DNA of 61,115 nucleotides from an uncultured Lachnospiraceae bacterium (GTDB lineage: Bacteria; Bacillota; Clostridia; Lachnospirales; Lachnospiraceae). Shown here piece by piece: positions 1 to 8,578 of this stretch. Location of the stretch: positions 1 through 61,115 of the forward strand of contig CANQTH010000006.1 in assembly GCA_947626795.1 (NCBI GenBank), written 5' to 3'. Below the pieces are notes generated by a model that saw nothing but the letters and a program-made list of their open reading frames with translations, had not been told where the DNA came from and did no database searches. The translations under genes and the position numbers were made by a program. How positions within the stretch are numbered: position 1 is the first letter of the stretch; every line of letters begins with the position of its first letter.

Positions 1-33
1 TTTTCCATAGTTCAATTATACCAGATAATCATC

Positions 34-183
34 CTAATGTACAGAGAAATATCGATTTATAACCGCCAAAATAATATATGCCTCCTCGCGCATTTTCAGC
101 AGCGCCGCATCTATATCATCCGTTTCAAAACAAAGATGAATGTCATCCGTCGCAATGCCGATATGATGTAATCTATATTCCAT
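34..183 (-). pseudogene. VOC-family protein remnant with internal deletion
   Basis: A 49-codon frame starts with ATG at 183, two bases after the stop of the LuxE-LuxC gene. Its first residues (RLHHIGIATDDI) are the typical first strand of VOC/glyoxalase proteins of the methylmalonyl-CoA epimerase type. The sequence then jumps directly to a segment (CFETDDIDAALLKMREE) that normally lies in the second half of such proteins, and ends after an unrelated tail. Roughly the middle of a usual 130-150 residue protein is missing. I infer an in-frame internal deletion that left a non-functional remnant at the end of the operon. A short functional protein cannot be excluded but lacks the complete metal site. 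Confidence 0.6.
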
Positions 184-184
184 A

Positions 185-2653
185 TTAAACCAACGGACCT
201 CCTAACGTTATCCATTTGACAAGCCTGTCCATAATAAACATACCGTCCCATGGCGACTCAAAATTCAACATCCTGCCGCAGGCAGGGAAACGGACAGTGC
301 CATGCTCTGCCGCGGCGGAAGCAAATGCGGTCGCCTTACTGCCTTCCGCTGCCAGACCAACCGTTTGTATATTATCATTGACATATGCAACTGCATCCAT
401 GACGTCATTTAACGGATGGACAAATACAACCCTCGAATATACTGGACTGTTTAATTCCGCATGATTGCTATAAAGCACTGTCCATACGGACTCATCGTCC
501 CCATATACGGTTCCCTTAAAATCATAAAGTCCGCGCGCGGAATGAACCGCCGCAAATTCTTCCTGCGTCATCCGACCCTTTGGTATCTGTTTCGATACCT
601 TCGACATTGCATCCGCCAAAAGCGAAGCAAACTTCTCCGGCAGGATTTCGCCTCCATCTTCAACAAAGACATTATGTGCAGAAGCGCACCCGGTCTGGTC
701 AAACACACTGGCATCCACGGCAACCTTGCGGGCAAGCTTTCTTGCCCTGCGTTCATCCGCAATTGCTTCCCTGCTGATTACCGAAAAGGATATTTTCGGT
801 CCCATAATTATATCCTCACAGTCAAAACGGGAAGGGAACGCGGCAACCGTAGAAACAGCTTCCCTGCCGCCCCACGCGATCCTGACATCAGAAATCTCTG
901 ACATCGCCTTGCCGATTTTTGTATCATGATGGTCAAAAGAAACCAGCGCTATCGTTTTCAGAAGATCGTCGCCGCAGATTGTATGTCCGCCTGCGGTCGT
1001 AAAGGACACGCCTTCAAAAGCCGACAGCAATGCCCTAAACGCACCGTTATCCCTCGCAGATACACGAAGCATATTCACATTCTTTGTCAATATGCTCTGT
1101 ATCAATACAAACATACCCAGAATTTGAACATTGCCAGCAAGCCAGTGACAGACAAGCCCTCTGGAACTGGCACGCATGCTGCAGACATTGGAATCGGCAA
1201 CCGGGATGAAGCCATCCGCATATTTTCTTATTCCCCTGAGTCCCTGATCGGCAATCTGCGCCAGATGCTCAGGTTCACACCATCTAACGAGAAACTGCAA
1301 TCCCTGATCCTGCGTTTCCTCTAACATATTCAGACCGGAACTCCATTTTTTTGATGCTATGGATATCAGGCCGATCAGCGCATCCATCGGCTGTCGGCGC
1401 ATCCAGGTTAATTGCGCCCTCAGTCTGCCGCCCAACACACGGATTGCTTCTTCTGGCTTTAATTCTCCCGCTTCAAAACCGCTCCAGTCATAAACCCGTA
1501 AATCTGAAGCCTGCATTTCCGGTGCGCCAGTTGTGGAATCCGTAAATTTCAGCTTGCTGGACAAAATATCCCCACATCCTCTGATCTCCGCTTTCTTTAA
1601 CCTTCCCAGGATCTTAAACCGCTTTCCGCTTCTTCCATAAGGGCAATCTCCTTTCACGATCTGCCCGATATCGTCTGTTAAAACCAAATTGCCCGGATAC
1701 GAATGCGGGACAGGCGAAATGAATTCCATCAGCCCCGTTTGTCCATCCTCAACAATTTTTCCGGTAGTGACATCCCTCACGATAACATCGGAATAAGCTG
1801 ACACATGTTTGCATCCACAAGGGCAGTCAGGATAATTCAAGCCCATCTGTTCTGTAAAGCCGTAAATGTCTATCACATTTTCTTTTTCAATTCCAAACAC
1901 CTCCGCTGTCAATGCATTGAACGTGTCTTTTTCCACCTTCTCATTTTCAAGTTTTTTCCATCCTCCAATATGGATGGCCTTTGAGCCTGCAGGCAGATGA
2001 AACTGAACTCCCTTTTCAGACAATGGTTTCACAACCTCTGTATATAAGATATATGTAAACCCAAAAACAATGACTGGCTCTTTCAGGCCGCCAATATATT
2101 CTCCTATACCGTCCACATCAAAATAATATGTCCCATTTTCGTGGATTTTCAAAAAATAGCCAACCTGGGAAGCAAAATTCAAATATCCGCTGACCGCCGC
2201 GTACCGTGCGCCCAGAATCTCCCGAAAACCATCTGTTGGATCCACATCCATGACCAGAAACGGTCTTCTCTCATTTCCAATAAAATCTCCCACCACCCGG
2301 ATCATTGCCTTTGCCTGGCGTTTTGACGTCACGCCATCCACTGGCACACTGCTCGGTATTCCCGATGTAGCCGACGATTGAAGCGTCAGCTTAATCTTCT
2401 CTTTTGGGACAGAATTCAGCCGGCTCCCCAATTCTTTAAATACACTGACCTGCACTGGCGGGACTTCTGCCAGGCTGCCCTGAAAGGTATGCGGATCAAA
2501 AGATTTATTATCACAAAAGGAACGATACAATTCGTTATTGTCATAATGAAAACAAAGTTCCTCCATCAAAGCCCGGAAAAACACCCCGTTTTTTTTCTGC
2601 GCCGGACGGTCAAAGGGCGCTTCCTTAAGTAACTCCTCTGTTAAATATCCCAT
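185..2653 (-). CDS. LuxE-LuxC fusion: acyl-protein synthetase / acyl reductase
   Basis: This 822-residue protein joins two enzymes that are separate in luminous bacteria. Residues about 1-360 resemble the LuxE acyl-protein synthetase (AMP-forming; glycine/serine-rich SSATSGIPSS near 93-102). Residues about 385-822 resemble the LuxC acyl-CoA/acyl-protein reductase, with a candidate active-site cysteine at 656 in QTGCAS. LuxE and LuxC together activate a fatty acid, hold it as a thioester and reduce it to an aldehyde with NADPH. No luxAB is present, so luminescence is not implied. The gene follows the alcohol dehydrogenase with almost no gap and shares its operon with an acyl carrier protein and a ligase. 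I infer it makes an aldehyde from a carrier-bound acid; the substrate is unknown. ATG at 2653 was taken as start. Confidence 0.85.
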   Translation of the reverse strand: MGYLTEELLKEAPFDRPAQKKNGVFFRALMEELCFHYDNNELYRSFCDNKSFDPHTFQGSLAEVPPVQVSVFKELGSRLNSVPKEKIKLTLQSSATSGIPSSVPVDGVTSKRQAKAMIRVVGDFIGNERRPFLVMDVDPTDGFREILGARYAAVSGYLNFASQVGYFLKIHENGTYYFDVDGIGEYIGGLKEPVIVFGFTYILYTEVVKPLSEKGVQFHLPAGSKAIHIGGWKKLENEKVEKDTFNALTAEVFGIEKENVIDIYGFTEQMGLNYPDCPCGCKHVSAYSDVIVRDVTTGKIVEDGQTGLMEFISPVPHSYPGNLVLTDDIGQIVKGDCPYGRSGKRFKILGRLKKAEIRGCGDILSSKLKFTDSTTGAPEMQASDLRVYDWSGFEAGELKPEEAIRVLGGRLRAQLTWMRRQPMDALIGLISIASKKWSSGLNMLEETQDQGLQFLVRWCEPEHLAQIADQGLRGIRKYADGFIPVADSNVCSMRASSRGLVCHWLAGNVQILGMFVLIQSILTKNVNMLRVSARDNGAFRALLSAFEGVSFTTAGGHTICGDDLLKTIALVSFDHHDTKIGKAMSEISDVRIAWGGREAVSTVAAFPSRFDCEDIIMGPKISFSVISREAIADERRARKLARKVAVDASVFDQTGCASAHNVFVEDGGEILPEKFASLLADAMSKVSKQIPKGRMTQEEFAAVHSARGLYDFKGTVYGDDESVWTVLYSNHAELNSPVYSRVVFVHPLNDVMDAVAYVNDNIQTVGLAAEGSKATAFASAAAEHGTVRFPACGRMLNFESPWDGMFIMDRLVKWITLGGPLV

Positions 2654-2654
2654 G

Positions 2655-3767
2655 TCAAAGCCCCCTTATTACTTTTTTCACATATTCCTCCGTGATCGGA
2701 ACGGGATTTCCTTTCCCGCCCCGGTCGATTTTGACATTTCCGACCAGGGAATCAAAATGTCTTTCCAAAACATTTTTTATTTCCGATCTTCTTGCTGCGA
2801 TACCGCTTTTTGTCAATATGGATTCTATAAAAGATATCAGTTCGCGCTTATCACCAAATCCTGCATATCCCGCCAACTGGTCATATTTTCTTTCGCACTC
2901 TTTATCTTCACAATTTACACGAATGACCGATGGCAAAACCAGCCCTACCGCTTCGCCATGTGGGAATCCAAACTCCGTCATCTGATGGGCAATTGCATGC
3001 GCGCCTCCCACAATACAATGGTTCTGTACGATCCCGCCAAGATAACCTGCATATTGAAGCCGCTCAAAATTTATCGTTCCTTCCCTGGCAAACGCCTCAT
3101 AAAACATCTGCAGCCCCTTTTCCCCAAGCATTTCCGCCATATTGTTTTTGACATTAGAAACGTACCCTTCCATAATATGGCTGATGCCATCCAGCGCAGA
3201 CGCATATAAGACACGTTCCGGCGTATTGACAATGTAATCAATATCATAAACGATCACATCCGGCTGTAACGCATGGGATACGGCCATTTCCTTTCTGTGG
3301 CCTTTCTTACTCCAATAAACCGCGGCAGACGAAACTTCCGCACCGCTCCCGACAGTTGTCGGAACCGCGATGAACTTTGTATTCAACCGGGAACCTGCGA
3401 TCCGTGGACATCCCACATCAAAAAAGGGAAATTCATAAAATAGACGGCATAATTTTACACCGTCTATAACCGAACCGCCTCCAACGGCAATGAACACATC
3501 CGGCCTATATTCTTCCAGTTCCCCGACACACTCGGACAAATCCTCTATCGCGGGTTCCCCGTCCCAGCTGCGTTTTATAAAACAGACATCTTTTTTGCTA
3601 AATGTCTGTCGGAATAAAGCTTTTCCTTCATCGTTAAAAGACGAGCCGTATATGACGGCAATTCTTTCTCCCGGATAATTATAAAGCTCCTGCGCCGCCC
3701 CTTTCCCACATAGCAAAACTGGAGTTCTTAATAAGAATTGTGAATACGATCCCTGCGGTTGCCACAT
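2655..3767 (-). CDS. Iron-containing alcohol dehydrogenase
   Basis: This is a group III (Fe-dependent) alcohol dehydrogenase of normal length. The NAD(P)-binding GGGSVID motif is near residues 99-105 and the conserved VPTTVGSGAE follows near 138-147, counted from an upstream GTG at 3776. Candidate metal ligands in that numbering are D196, H200, H260 and H273. I prefer ATG at 3767 because the GAGAGG ribosome site sits about 8 bases before it but only 1 base before the GTG. The family interconverts aldehydes or ketones and alcohols. It lies directly upstream of the LuxE-LuxC reductase gene, so the likely role is to reduce the aldehyde to an alcohol, or to oxidise a precursor. The exact substrate cannot be read from sequence. 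Confidence 0.88.
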   Translation of the reverse strand: MWQPQGSYSQFLLRTPVLLCGKGAAQELYNYPGERIAVIYGSSFNDEGKALFRQTFSKKDVCFIKRSWDGEPAIEDLSECVGELEEYRPDVFIAVGGGSVIDGVKLCRLFYEFPFFDVGCPRIAGSRLNTKFIAVPTTVGSGAEVSSAAVYWSKKGHRKEMAVSHALQPDVIVYDIDYIVNTPERVLYASALDGISHIMEGYVSNVKNNMAEMLGEKGLQMFYEAFAREGTINFERLQYAGYLGGIVQNHCIVGGAHAIAHQMTEFGFPHGEAVGLVLPSVIRVNCEDKECERKYDQLAGYAGFGDKRELISFIESILTKSGIAARRSEIKNVLERHFDSLVGNVKIDRGGKGNPVPITEEYVKKVIRGL

Positions 3768-3790
3768 TTCCCACACCTCTCATCCCACTT

Positions 3791-5236
3791 TTATTTCAGT
3801 AATAATCTCTGAACCTTCCCGGAGCTTGTCTTTGGAATCTCGTTCACGACTGCATACTCCGCCGGATGCTTATAACTTTCCAGACGTTCTCCAATCCTTC
3901 TGTCCATCTCTCCCCAGTCTGCCTTATCCGGTTCCTGAGTCACGAGATACGCTTTTACGACTTCCCCAAGGATGCCTTCTGGATCCGGTATGCCGACGCA
4001 TGCGCAATCCTCAACAAAATCAAAATCCATTAATACTGCCTCAACCTCCATCGGACTTACTTTCTTACCTCCGACATTGATCAGTTCTTTTTTCCTGCTC
4101 TTGAGCGTAATGAACCCGTCATCATCCCTCACTCCCCAGTCCCCGGTCCGGAAATACATATCCCAGAATGACTTTTCTTTTGAAATGTTCAAATAACCGA
4201 CAGTTACAGCATCTCCTGCAACACAGATCTCACCCTCCACACCATTTGGAAGATCAATCCCATTTTCATCCTTTATGGATATTGTCATATTAGGCGTTTG
4301 CTTTCCAACCGTGGTAAGCCTGTCCGCACATTCATGAAATTCCATAAAGGCGCTTCTGGACGCTTCCGTCAACCCATAATGCATACAGATTCTCGTGTTG
4401 GGAAGAGCATCCATCAGGCCTTGCTTTTCTTCGGTCGGCATTGGGGCAGAGCCAATCTCAATATAGTGGAGCTGTTCCTTATACTCGTTTATCTTCATTC
4501 CGCTCATTCGCTTTAAAAGCGCCCAGCTTGCCGGAACCATGCCAAAACCAGTCACATGGTACCGCTCAATAAAACCGAAAAACCTTTTGACGTTTGCAAA
4601 GCTTCCCAACATGATCACAGTCTGCCCATTGGATAACGCGCAACGCATCCTTCCAATGCCAAAAGAATGCGAAACTGGCAATGCGATCATCTCTACATCT
4701 TCCGCCTCATTCTGGACAAACGCATTGATATTGCGCGCAGCCGCCGCAATATTTCGATGCGTCAGCTGCACCCCTTTGGGTTCTCCTGTTGTACCCGTAG
4801 TAAACATAATGTCAGCCACGTCGTCCAAAGACGGATATACTATGCCACTATGATCGGCTATCCTTTTTCTCTCAGCAAACTCTGAAAAATCAGCTTCCGG
4901 AATCTGTCCGTCATAAAATCCCACTGTCAAAACAGGATGCGCGCGATCTTTGATCGCATCATAGCGTTTTTCATTTGTATCCGGTGCGATCGGAAGCGCA
5001 ATGGCGCCAATCAGATGACACGCAAAATATACCCCGACAAACTCCAACTGCTTGTCCGCTGCGATAATAATGGCATCGCCTTTTGCGATATGGTATGAAG
5101 AAACTAACGTTTCTTTTGCCGATAGTATCATGCCTGCCAGTTCCGCAAAGCTAATGGCTGATTTCCCGTCGCAAACGGCAATCTTGTCCGGATTTGACCT
5201 GCTGTTCTCTATGACCTGTTCAACAATCGGCTTCAT
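3791..5236 (-). CDS. AMP-forming acyl/amino-acid ligase (ANL family)
   Basis: The protein is an adenylate-forming ligase of 481 residues. It carries the P-loop-like TTGTTGEPKG at 146-155, the YFRTGDWG and KSRKKELINVGGKKV regions in the second half, and the C-terminal catalytic lysine in PKTSSGKVQR. Such enzymes activate a carboxylic acid as the acyl-AMP and pass it to CoA or to a phosphopantetheine arm. The start ATG overlaps the stop of the upstream carrier-protein gene (ATGA), so the two are translationally coupled. That coupling suggests it loads the neighbouring carrier protein, as D-alanine- or acid-activating ligases do, rather than CoA. The acid used is unknown. Confidence 0.88.
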   Translation of the reverse strand: MKPIVEQVIENSRSNPDKIAVCDGKSAISFAELAGMILSAKETLVSSYHIAKGDAIIIAADKQLEFVGVYFACHLIGAIALPIAPDTNEKRYDAIKDRAHPVLTVGFYDGQIPEADFSEFAERKRIADHSGIVYPSLDDVADIMFTTGTTGEPKGVQLTHRNIAAAARNINAFVQNEAEDVEMIALPVSHSFGIGRMRCALSNGQTVIMLGSFANVKRFFGFIERYHVTGFGMVPASWALLKRMSGMKINEYKEQLHYIEIGSAPMPTEEKQGLMDALPNTRICMHYGLTEASRSAFMEFHECADRLTTVGKQTPNMTISIKDENGIDLPNGVEGEICVAGDAVTVGYLNISKEKSFWDMYFRTGDWGVRDDDGFITLKSRKKELINVGGKKVSPMEVEAVLMDFDFVEDCACVGIPDPEGILGEVVKAYLVTQEPDKADWGEMDRRIGERLESYKHPAEYAVVNEIPKTSSGKVQRLLLK

Positions 5237-5472
5237 TTTATCTGCTCCTCTGTAGCATTCACAATATCTTCCACATCCTCCAGGTCCAACAAAATATCCG
5301 GTGTAAAGCGGAACCCATATTTATGTTCAACACTCGAAATAATCCGCAAATGATGCAAGGAATCCCACGATTCAATGTCCCCGATCGCCGTTTCTCCGTT
5401 GATCATGTTCTTGTCCACTTCCAAAATCCCTGCAATGATCTCTGTTACTTCATCAAAAATCTTCGTATTCAT
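5233..5472 (-). CDS. Acyl carrier protein
   Basis: This 79-residue acidic helical protein has the WDSLHHL motif. Ser38 is the expected attachment site for 4'-phosphopantetheine. It is a stand-alone carrier rather than a fatty-acid synthesis acpP, because no fab genes surround it. A good ribosome site precedes the start, and the stop codon overlaps the start of the ligase gene. The order carrier, ligase, dehydrogenase, LuxE-LuxC fits a carrier-tethered acid that is loaded, reduced and released. The tethered group is not known. Confidence 0.9.
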   Translation of the reverse strand: MNTKIFDEVTEIIAGILEVDKNMINGETAIGDIESWDSLHHLRIISSVEHKYGFRFTPDILLDLEDVEDIVNATEEQIK

Positions 5473-5531
5473 TTATTGTCTCCTTCCTTTCACATAAAAA
5501 CATACTAAGCTTATGCCTATATCCATTTTAC

Positions 5532-6533
5532 TCATAATGCCGCTGTGGCGCTGTCCAACATCCCAGACACGGCCCTCCTCGACATTTTCTTGTAATTCTC
5601 GCTCTTTGGCGGGAAATCATTACAATCCAGCCTTGGCAGTTTGAGTGCGGAATCCTGTCCAATATCTACCACCCGCACTTCCGTCGTCAGACCAATGCAC
5701 GCCCCTTTTTCTTCAATAAAACCAAGGACATCCTCGTTGAAATTTCCGTATGGATAATTCATTACCCAGCGCTTTCTGTCTATAAACTCATCCATAACAT
5801 CAAGCGCCTTAGAAATGTCCTCCCGCATCTTCGTCGGTGATAAATTCCCAAGCCAGTAATGGTCGTACCCATGAACTCCTATGAACATCCCGTGCTTTTT
5901 CATGCAGCGGATCTGATCTTCCGTCATATATAGTTCATAAGCCAGTTGTTCCTCCGTTATCCCAACATACTTTTCAAACAGATTGCTTGAGATGATGTTC
6001 CTCAATTTTTCCGGCAGAACTGTCTGCAGCATCCGCTTCACAAAAATTGTTTCCTTTCCATCAAACCTATTTGCAACGGCATATTGATTGAAAAGCTCAT
6101 CCGTGGGAGCGTAATCAAATTCCCGCCCCCTATAAAAATCCATTTCCTGCGTAACATCCATAACAAGCTCATGTATATTTGCGCATGCAAGGATATAATG
6201 AAGCTTATTTACGTCCAAAAGCTGATGTTCTACAAACGTCTTAGCCGGAATAAAAAACGAACCCTGCATTCCAAATTCTTCCAATATCGGAAGCGCACAC
6301 GTAAAATTATCTGAATAACCATCATCAAAGGTCAGCAGTAACGCGTTTTCTGGCAAATCGGCCTTCCCTTCAACCGCGTCCATGACTTGTTCCATTGTAA
6401 CAATGCGGAAATTATGCTGCATGAATGCAAGCTGACGTTGGAATGCCGTGCAATCCATCCCCTTGATCTTAGGATATCTGCTATGTATCAAATCTCTCGT
6501 ATAATGGTACATTGAAATATACAATCTGCTCAT
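5532..6533 (-). CDS. Polysaccharide deacetylase (CE4/NodB-like)
   Basis: The 333-residue protein has the NodB homology signature: the first motif LTFDDGYSDN near residues 103-112 and a histidine pair in HGYDHYWLG further on, which together bind the divalent metal. The family removes N- or O-acetyl groups from sugar polymers. There is no clear signal peptide, and the N-terminus (MSRLYISMYHYTRD) is like that of cytoplasmic or membrane-associated members in polysaccharide and flagellin-glycan clusters. It precedes the carrier protein gene by about 60 bases in the same direction. I infer action on a glycan or glycan precursor that the carrier pathway decorates. Confidence 0.82.
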   Translation of the reverse strand: MSRLYISMYHYTRDLIHSRYPKIKGMDCTAFQRQLAFMQHNFRIVTMEQVMDAVEGKADLPENALLLTFDDGYSDNFTCALPILEEFGMQGSFFIPAKTFVEHQLLDVNKLHYILACANIHELVMDVTQEMDFYRGREFDYAPTDELFNQYAVANRFDGKETIFVKRMLQTVLPEKLRNIISSNLFEKYVGITEEQLAYELYMTEDQIRCMKKHGMFIGVHGYDHYWLGNLSPTKMREDISKALDVMDEFIDRKRWVMNYPYGNFNEDVLGFIEEKGACIGLTTEVRVVDIGQDSALKLPRLDCNDFPPKSENYKKMSRRAVSGMLDSATAAL

Positions 6534-6597
6534 ATGCTTCCCTTCACAGTAAAGCTCTCTTTATCTTGTATTCTTGCGTCAAAACTTGCAGGCACAG

Positions 6598-7374
6598 TTA
6601 CACAGTCCAGCCCTGCCCCTTTTCCGCGCGCACGATCCCACGCCTTAATTCGCAGTCCACCCAACTGTCAATGTCATCCTTGAAAAACATATAGCCGCCT
6701 GTCGTCGCAGTGAAAAATCCCATCCCCTCCAGGATCTCCCGGATCTCCTTTTCCGCGCCTTTCCTATGGTACGCGCAGATGGCGCATCTCACATTCCTGC
6801 TGTTCGCCAGCGTCTCCGCCGCCCCGCGGAGGGATTCCGCCTCCGCGCCCTCCACGTCCATCTTCAGGAATCCGATCTCCCCTTCTTCCACAAAGCTGTC
6901 AATCCGCGTATGCGCCTCATCTTCCGTGTTCCCGAGCAGCCGCTCCACGATCACGACTTTGTCCGCCCATGGCTCGAACGTCTTCCTCAGCGCCTCCACC
7001 CATTTATGGTCCGGCTCGACAATGTAGACCTTCCTTGCGCGCTCCACGACCTCCAGGGCAAAATTCCCTTCTGCGGCCCCGGCGTCGACCACGACGTCCC
7101 CTTCCCGCACGTCAAAATCCCCCGCCCGGTACCGATGCGGCGATTCCACGTCCTGCTCCAGCCTCACGAATCCCACGGCCGCCGCGACATTCTCCCTGGA
7201 ATACCCCCTTGGATAATACATCCGTTTCCCCTTCCAGAGGGCATAATGCATCCCTGCAGCCTCGTCATACCCAACCTCTTCCAACTGCTCCTTCCCTATC
7301 TTCCTTGTTTCCTTTTTCACTTCCAAATGAATCAAACCGTGTAACAGTTCATATAAATTGTTACATTCTGCCAT
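6598..7374 (-). CDS. FkbM-family SAM-dependent methyltransferase
   Basis: The protein has the SAM-binding motif VVDAGAAEGNFALEV, an acidic EPDH after the next strand, and the FkbM-typical FLKMDVEGAEAESL. These enzymes methylate hydroxyl groups of sugars or small molecules. The frame is open up to 7455, but the first homologous residues come soon after ATG at 7374, so I chose that start; no strong ribosome site is visible for either. It is the most upstream gene of the carrier-pathway operon. It is much more GC-rich than the five genes after it, so the operon may be a patchwork of different origins. Confidence 0.75.
   Translation of the reverse strand: MAECNNLYELLHGLIHLEVKKETRKIGKEQLEEVGYDEAAGMHYALWKGKRMYYPRGYSRENVAAAVGFVRLEQDVESPHRYRAGDFDVREGDVVVDAGAAEGNFALEVVERARKVYIVEPDHKWVEALRKTFEPWADKVVIVERLLGNTEDEAHTRIDSFVEEGEIGFLKMDVEGAEAESLRGAAETLANSRNVRCAICAYHRKGAEKEIREILEGMGFFTATTGGYMFFKDDIDSWVDCELRRGIVRAEKGQGWTV
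7341..7366. repeat. Palindrome TGTAACA-N-TGTTACA, first copy
   Basis: Arms TGTAACA and TGTTACA face each other across an AT-rich spacer, inside the first codons of the methyltransferase gene. A very similar palindrome lies at about 7650-7675, 300 bases upstream. The pair could be operators or remnants of a short duplicated element. Confidence 0.35.
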
Positions 7375-7649
7375 CTGTAAAAGCCCGTGTTTCCGGCGTT
7401 TTTGACGTTGTAATGTATTTTTTGCCCCTCGCCGCCCAAATGGCGGGGTGCGCAAAAGAAAAAGCCCCGCCGGACGCTTTCCCGCGGTGCGTCCAGTGAG
7501 GCTTCTATTTTTCGGTTTCCTATATATGGTATGGAATTTTGATCTCAGATACGATATCTTGTATGATTTTTAATAAAAGATAAAATCCAAAGAATTAGAG
7601 GGGTTAAGTATTTCCGGAACGCTCCGATATAGTTTGTGTAACCAGGAAA

Positions 7650-7675
7650 TGTAACATTTTATATGAAATGTTACA
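7650..7675. repeat. Palindrome TGTAACA-N-TGTTACA, second copy
   Basis: This second copy has an almost continuous AT-rich stem and is followed by a T-run on the plus strand, so it could also act as a terminator for plus-strand transcription. It lies in the space between the methyltransferase operon and the HMA gene. Confidence 0.4.
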
Positions 7676-7682
7676 TTTTTTG

Positions 7683-7712
7683 TTGCAAAAAGAAGCGGGA
7701 TGCCACTCCCGC
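7683..7712 (-). terminator. Rho-independent terminator after the HMA gene
   Basis: The perfect 6-bp stem GCGGGA/TCCCGC with a 6-base loop is at 7695-7712. Read on the minus strand it is followed by TTCTTTTTG. It lies about 50 bases past the HMA gene stop and fits the end of that operon. Confidence 0.7.
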
Positions 7713-7759
7713 ATGAATTAATCGCGCTTTTGAGGGGGCTTTCTTTTTTCTTCTCTCCC

Positions 7760-8023
7760 TCATTTGTTCCCTTTCCGGAAACCAAGCAGACCTTTCTTCT
7801 CGTAGGTTTCTTTGCTGACCGACAGTGCCTGATAGCCTGTCGGCTCAAGAGCTGCGCGGAGCGCTTCCTCTGAAATATCCGTTTCTGCCAGGATCACCGT
7901 CTCTCCCTTTGTATGGGAGGACGTGACCTTTTTTACCGGAAAGGCCCGGCGGATGGCGTCGTTGATGTGGGACTCGCACATGCCGCACATCATGCCGTCA
8001 ATTTTTACTGTGATCTGATACAT
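7760..8023 (-). CDS. Heavy-metal-associated (HMA) domain protein
   Basis: This is an 87-residue single-domain protein with the metal-binding GMMCGMCESHI loop (CxxC) after the first strand, as in copper chaperones and the N-terminal domains of metal P-type ATPases. A C-terminal basic tail (LLGFRKGNK) follows. The start is ATG at 8023 because AAAAGGAGG lies 7-8 bases upstream. It follows the DUF2325 gene and shares a promoter region that has two DtxR-like palindromes. I infer a role in transition-metal binding or transfer, with the metal unknown. No cognate ATPase or transporter is in the window. Confidence 0.85.
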   Translation of the reverse strand: MYQITVKIDGMMCGMCESHINDAIRRAFPVKKVTSSHTKGETVILAETDISEEALRAALEPTGYQALSVSKETYEKKGLLGFRKGNK

Positions 8024-8086
8024 GATTTTACCCCTCCTTTTTGATCCGCCCAAGGCATATGAGGCAAGGACATACTCCTTGCCCGG

Positions 8087-8368
8087 TCAGCCGCAGGCTT
8101 TTTCCAGAATTGAACTCAATGCCGCCCCGCTGCTGGTATGGCACCGCACAACGTCCGCATGGCATTTTTCTGCCTCACTCACTGCGCAACGGGCCATTTT
8201 ATGGGATACCGTATTGGTAAATAAGATCAGCAGATCCGGAGAACCGATCATCTCTTTCAGGTTTCCCGACATCTGTGTAAATACCTTTACCCTGCAGCGA
8301 TACGCTTTGCAGATTTTCTTATATTGACAGACCATCCTGTCGTGTCCTCCCACAATGACTACACTCAT
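8087..8368 (-). CDS. DUF2325 domain protein
   Basis: A 93-residue protein with the Rossmann-like start MSVVIVGGHDRM and a conserved cysteine/histidine-bearing C-terminal half that matches the DUF2325 family. In Firmicutes these small proteins are commonly found next to iron transport (feo) or other metal genes; their biochemical role is not established. Here the gene is first in a two-gene operon with the HMA protein and is preceded by two metal-regulator-like boxes. I infer a link to metal homeostasis. Confidence 0.8.
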   Translation of the reverse strand: MSVVIVGGHDRMVCQYKKICKAYRCRVKVFTQMSGNLKEMIGSPDLLILFTNTVSHKMARCAVSEAEKCHADVVRCHTSSGAALSSILEKACG

Positions 8369-8392
8369 GTTCTTTCTCTTTCCATATCTTGA

Positions 8393-8406
8393 TTAGTTTT
8401 GTCTAA
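8393..8406. promoter_or_regulatory. DtxR/IdeR-like operator, proximal
   Basis: TTAGTTTTGTCTAA is an interrupted inverted repeat (TTAG-N6-CTAA), close to half of the DtxR-family consensus. It lies between the predicted -10 element and the DUF2325 start, a position suited to repression. Confidence 0.5.
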
Positions 8407-8428
8407 CTCATCCTCAAAAGAAAAATGC

Positions 8429-8458
8429 CATATAAATCGCAGCCGATTTCCATAACAA
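8429..8458 (-). promoter_or_regulatory. Candidate promoter of the DUF2325-HMA operon
   Basis: On the minus strand TTGTTA (8453-8458) is followed after 18 bases by TATATG (8429-8434). Two palindromes with the same arms flank this promoter. It is a moderate match to the vegetative consensus. Confidence 0.4.
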
Positions 8459-8476
8459 TATCGTCTATGCGCATTG

Positions 8477-8492
8477 GTTAGTTTTGGCTAAC
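8477..8492. promoter_or_regulatory. DtxR/IdeR-like operator, distal
   Basis: GTTAGTTTTGGCTAAC has perfect 5-base arms and the same TTAGTTTTG core as the box at 8393. It sits just upstream of the candidate -35 element. Confidence 0.5.
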
Positions 8493-8578
8493 TTATATTT
8501 AAAATAACATATTCAGGACTTTATGTCAATCATTATTTTAAATTCGGCAACTAAACTGAAACTCAAGCAATATCTTTA

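Noticed and set aside
185..2653. The LuxE-LuxC fusion as a sign of bioluminescence.
   Set aside because: No luxA, luxB or luxD is in the operon, and similar reductases occur in non-luminous Firmicutes.
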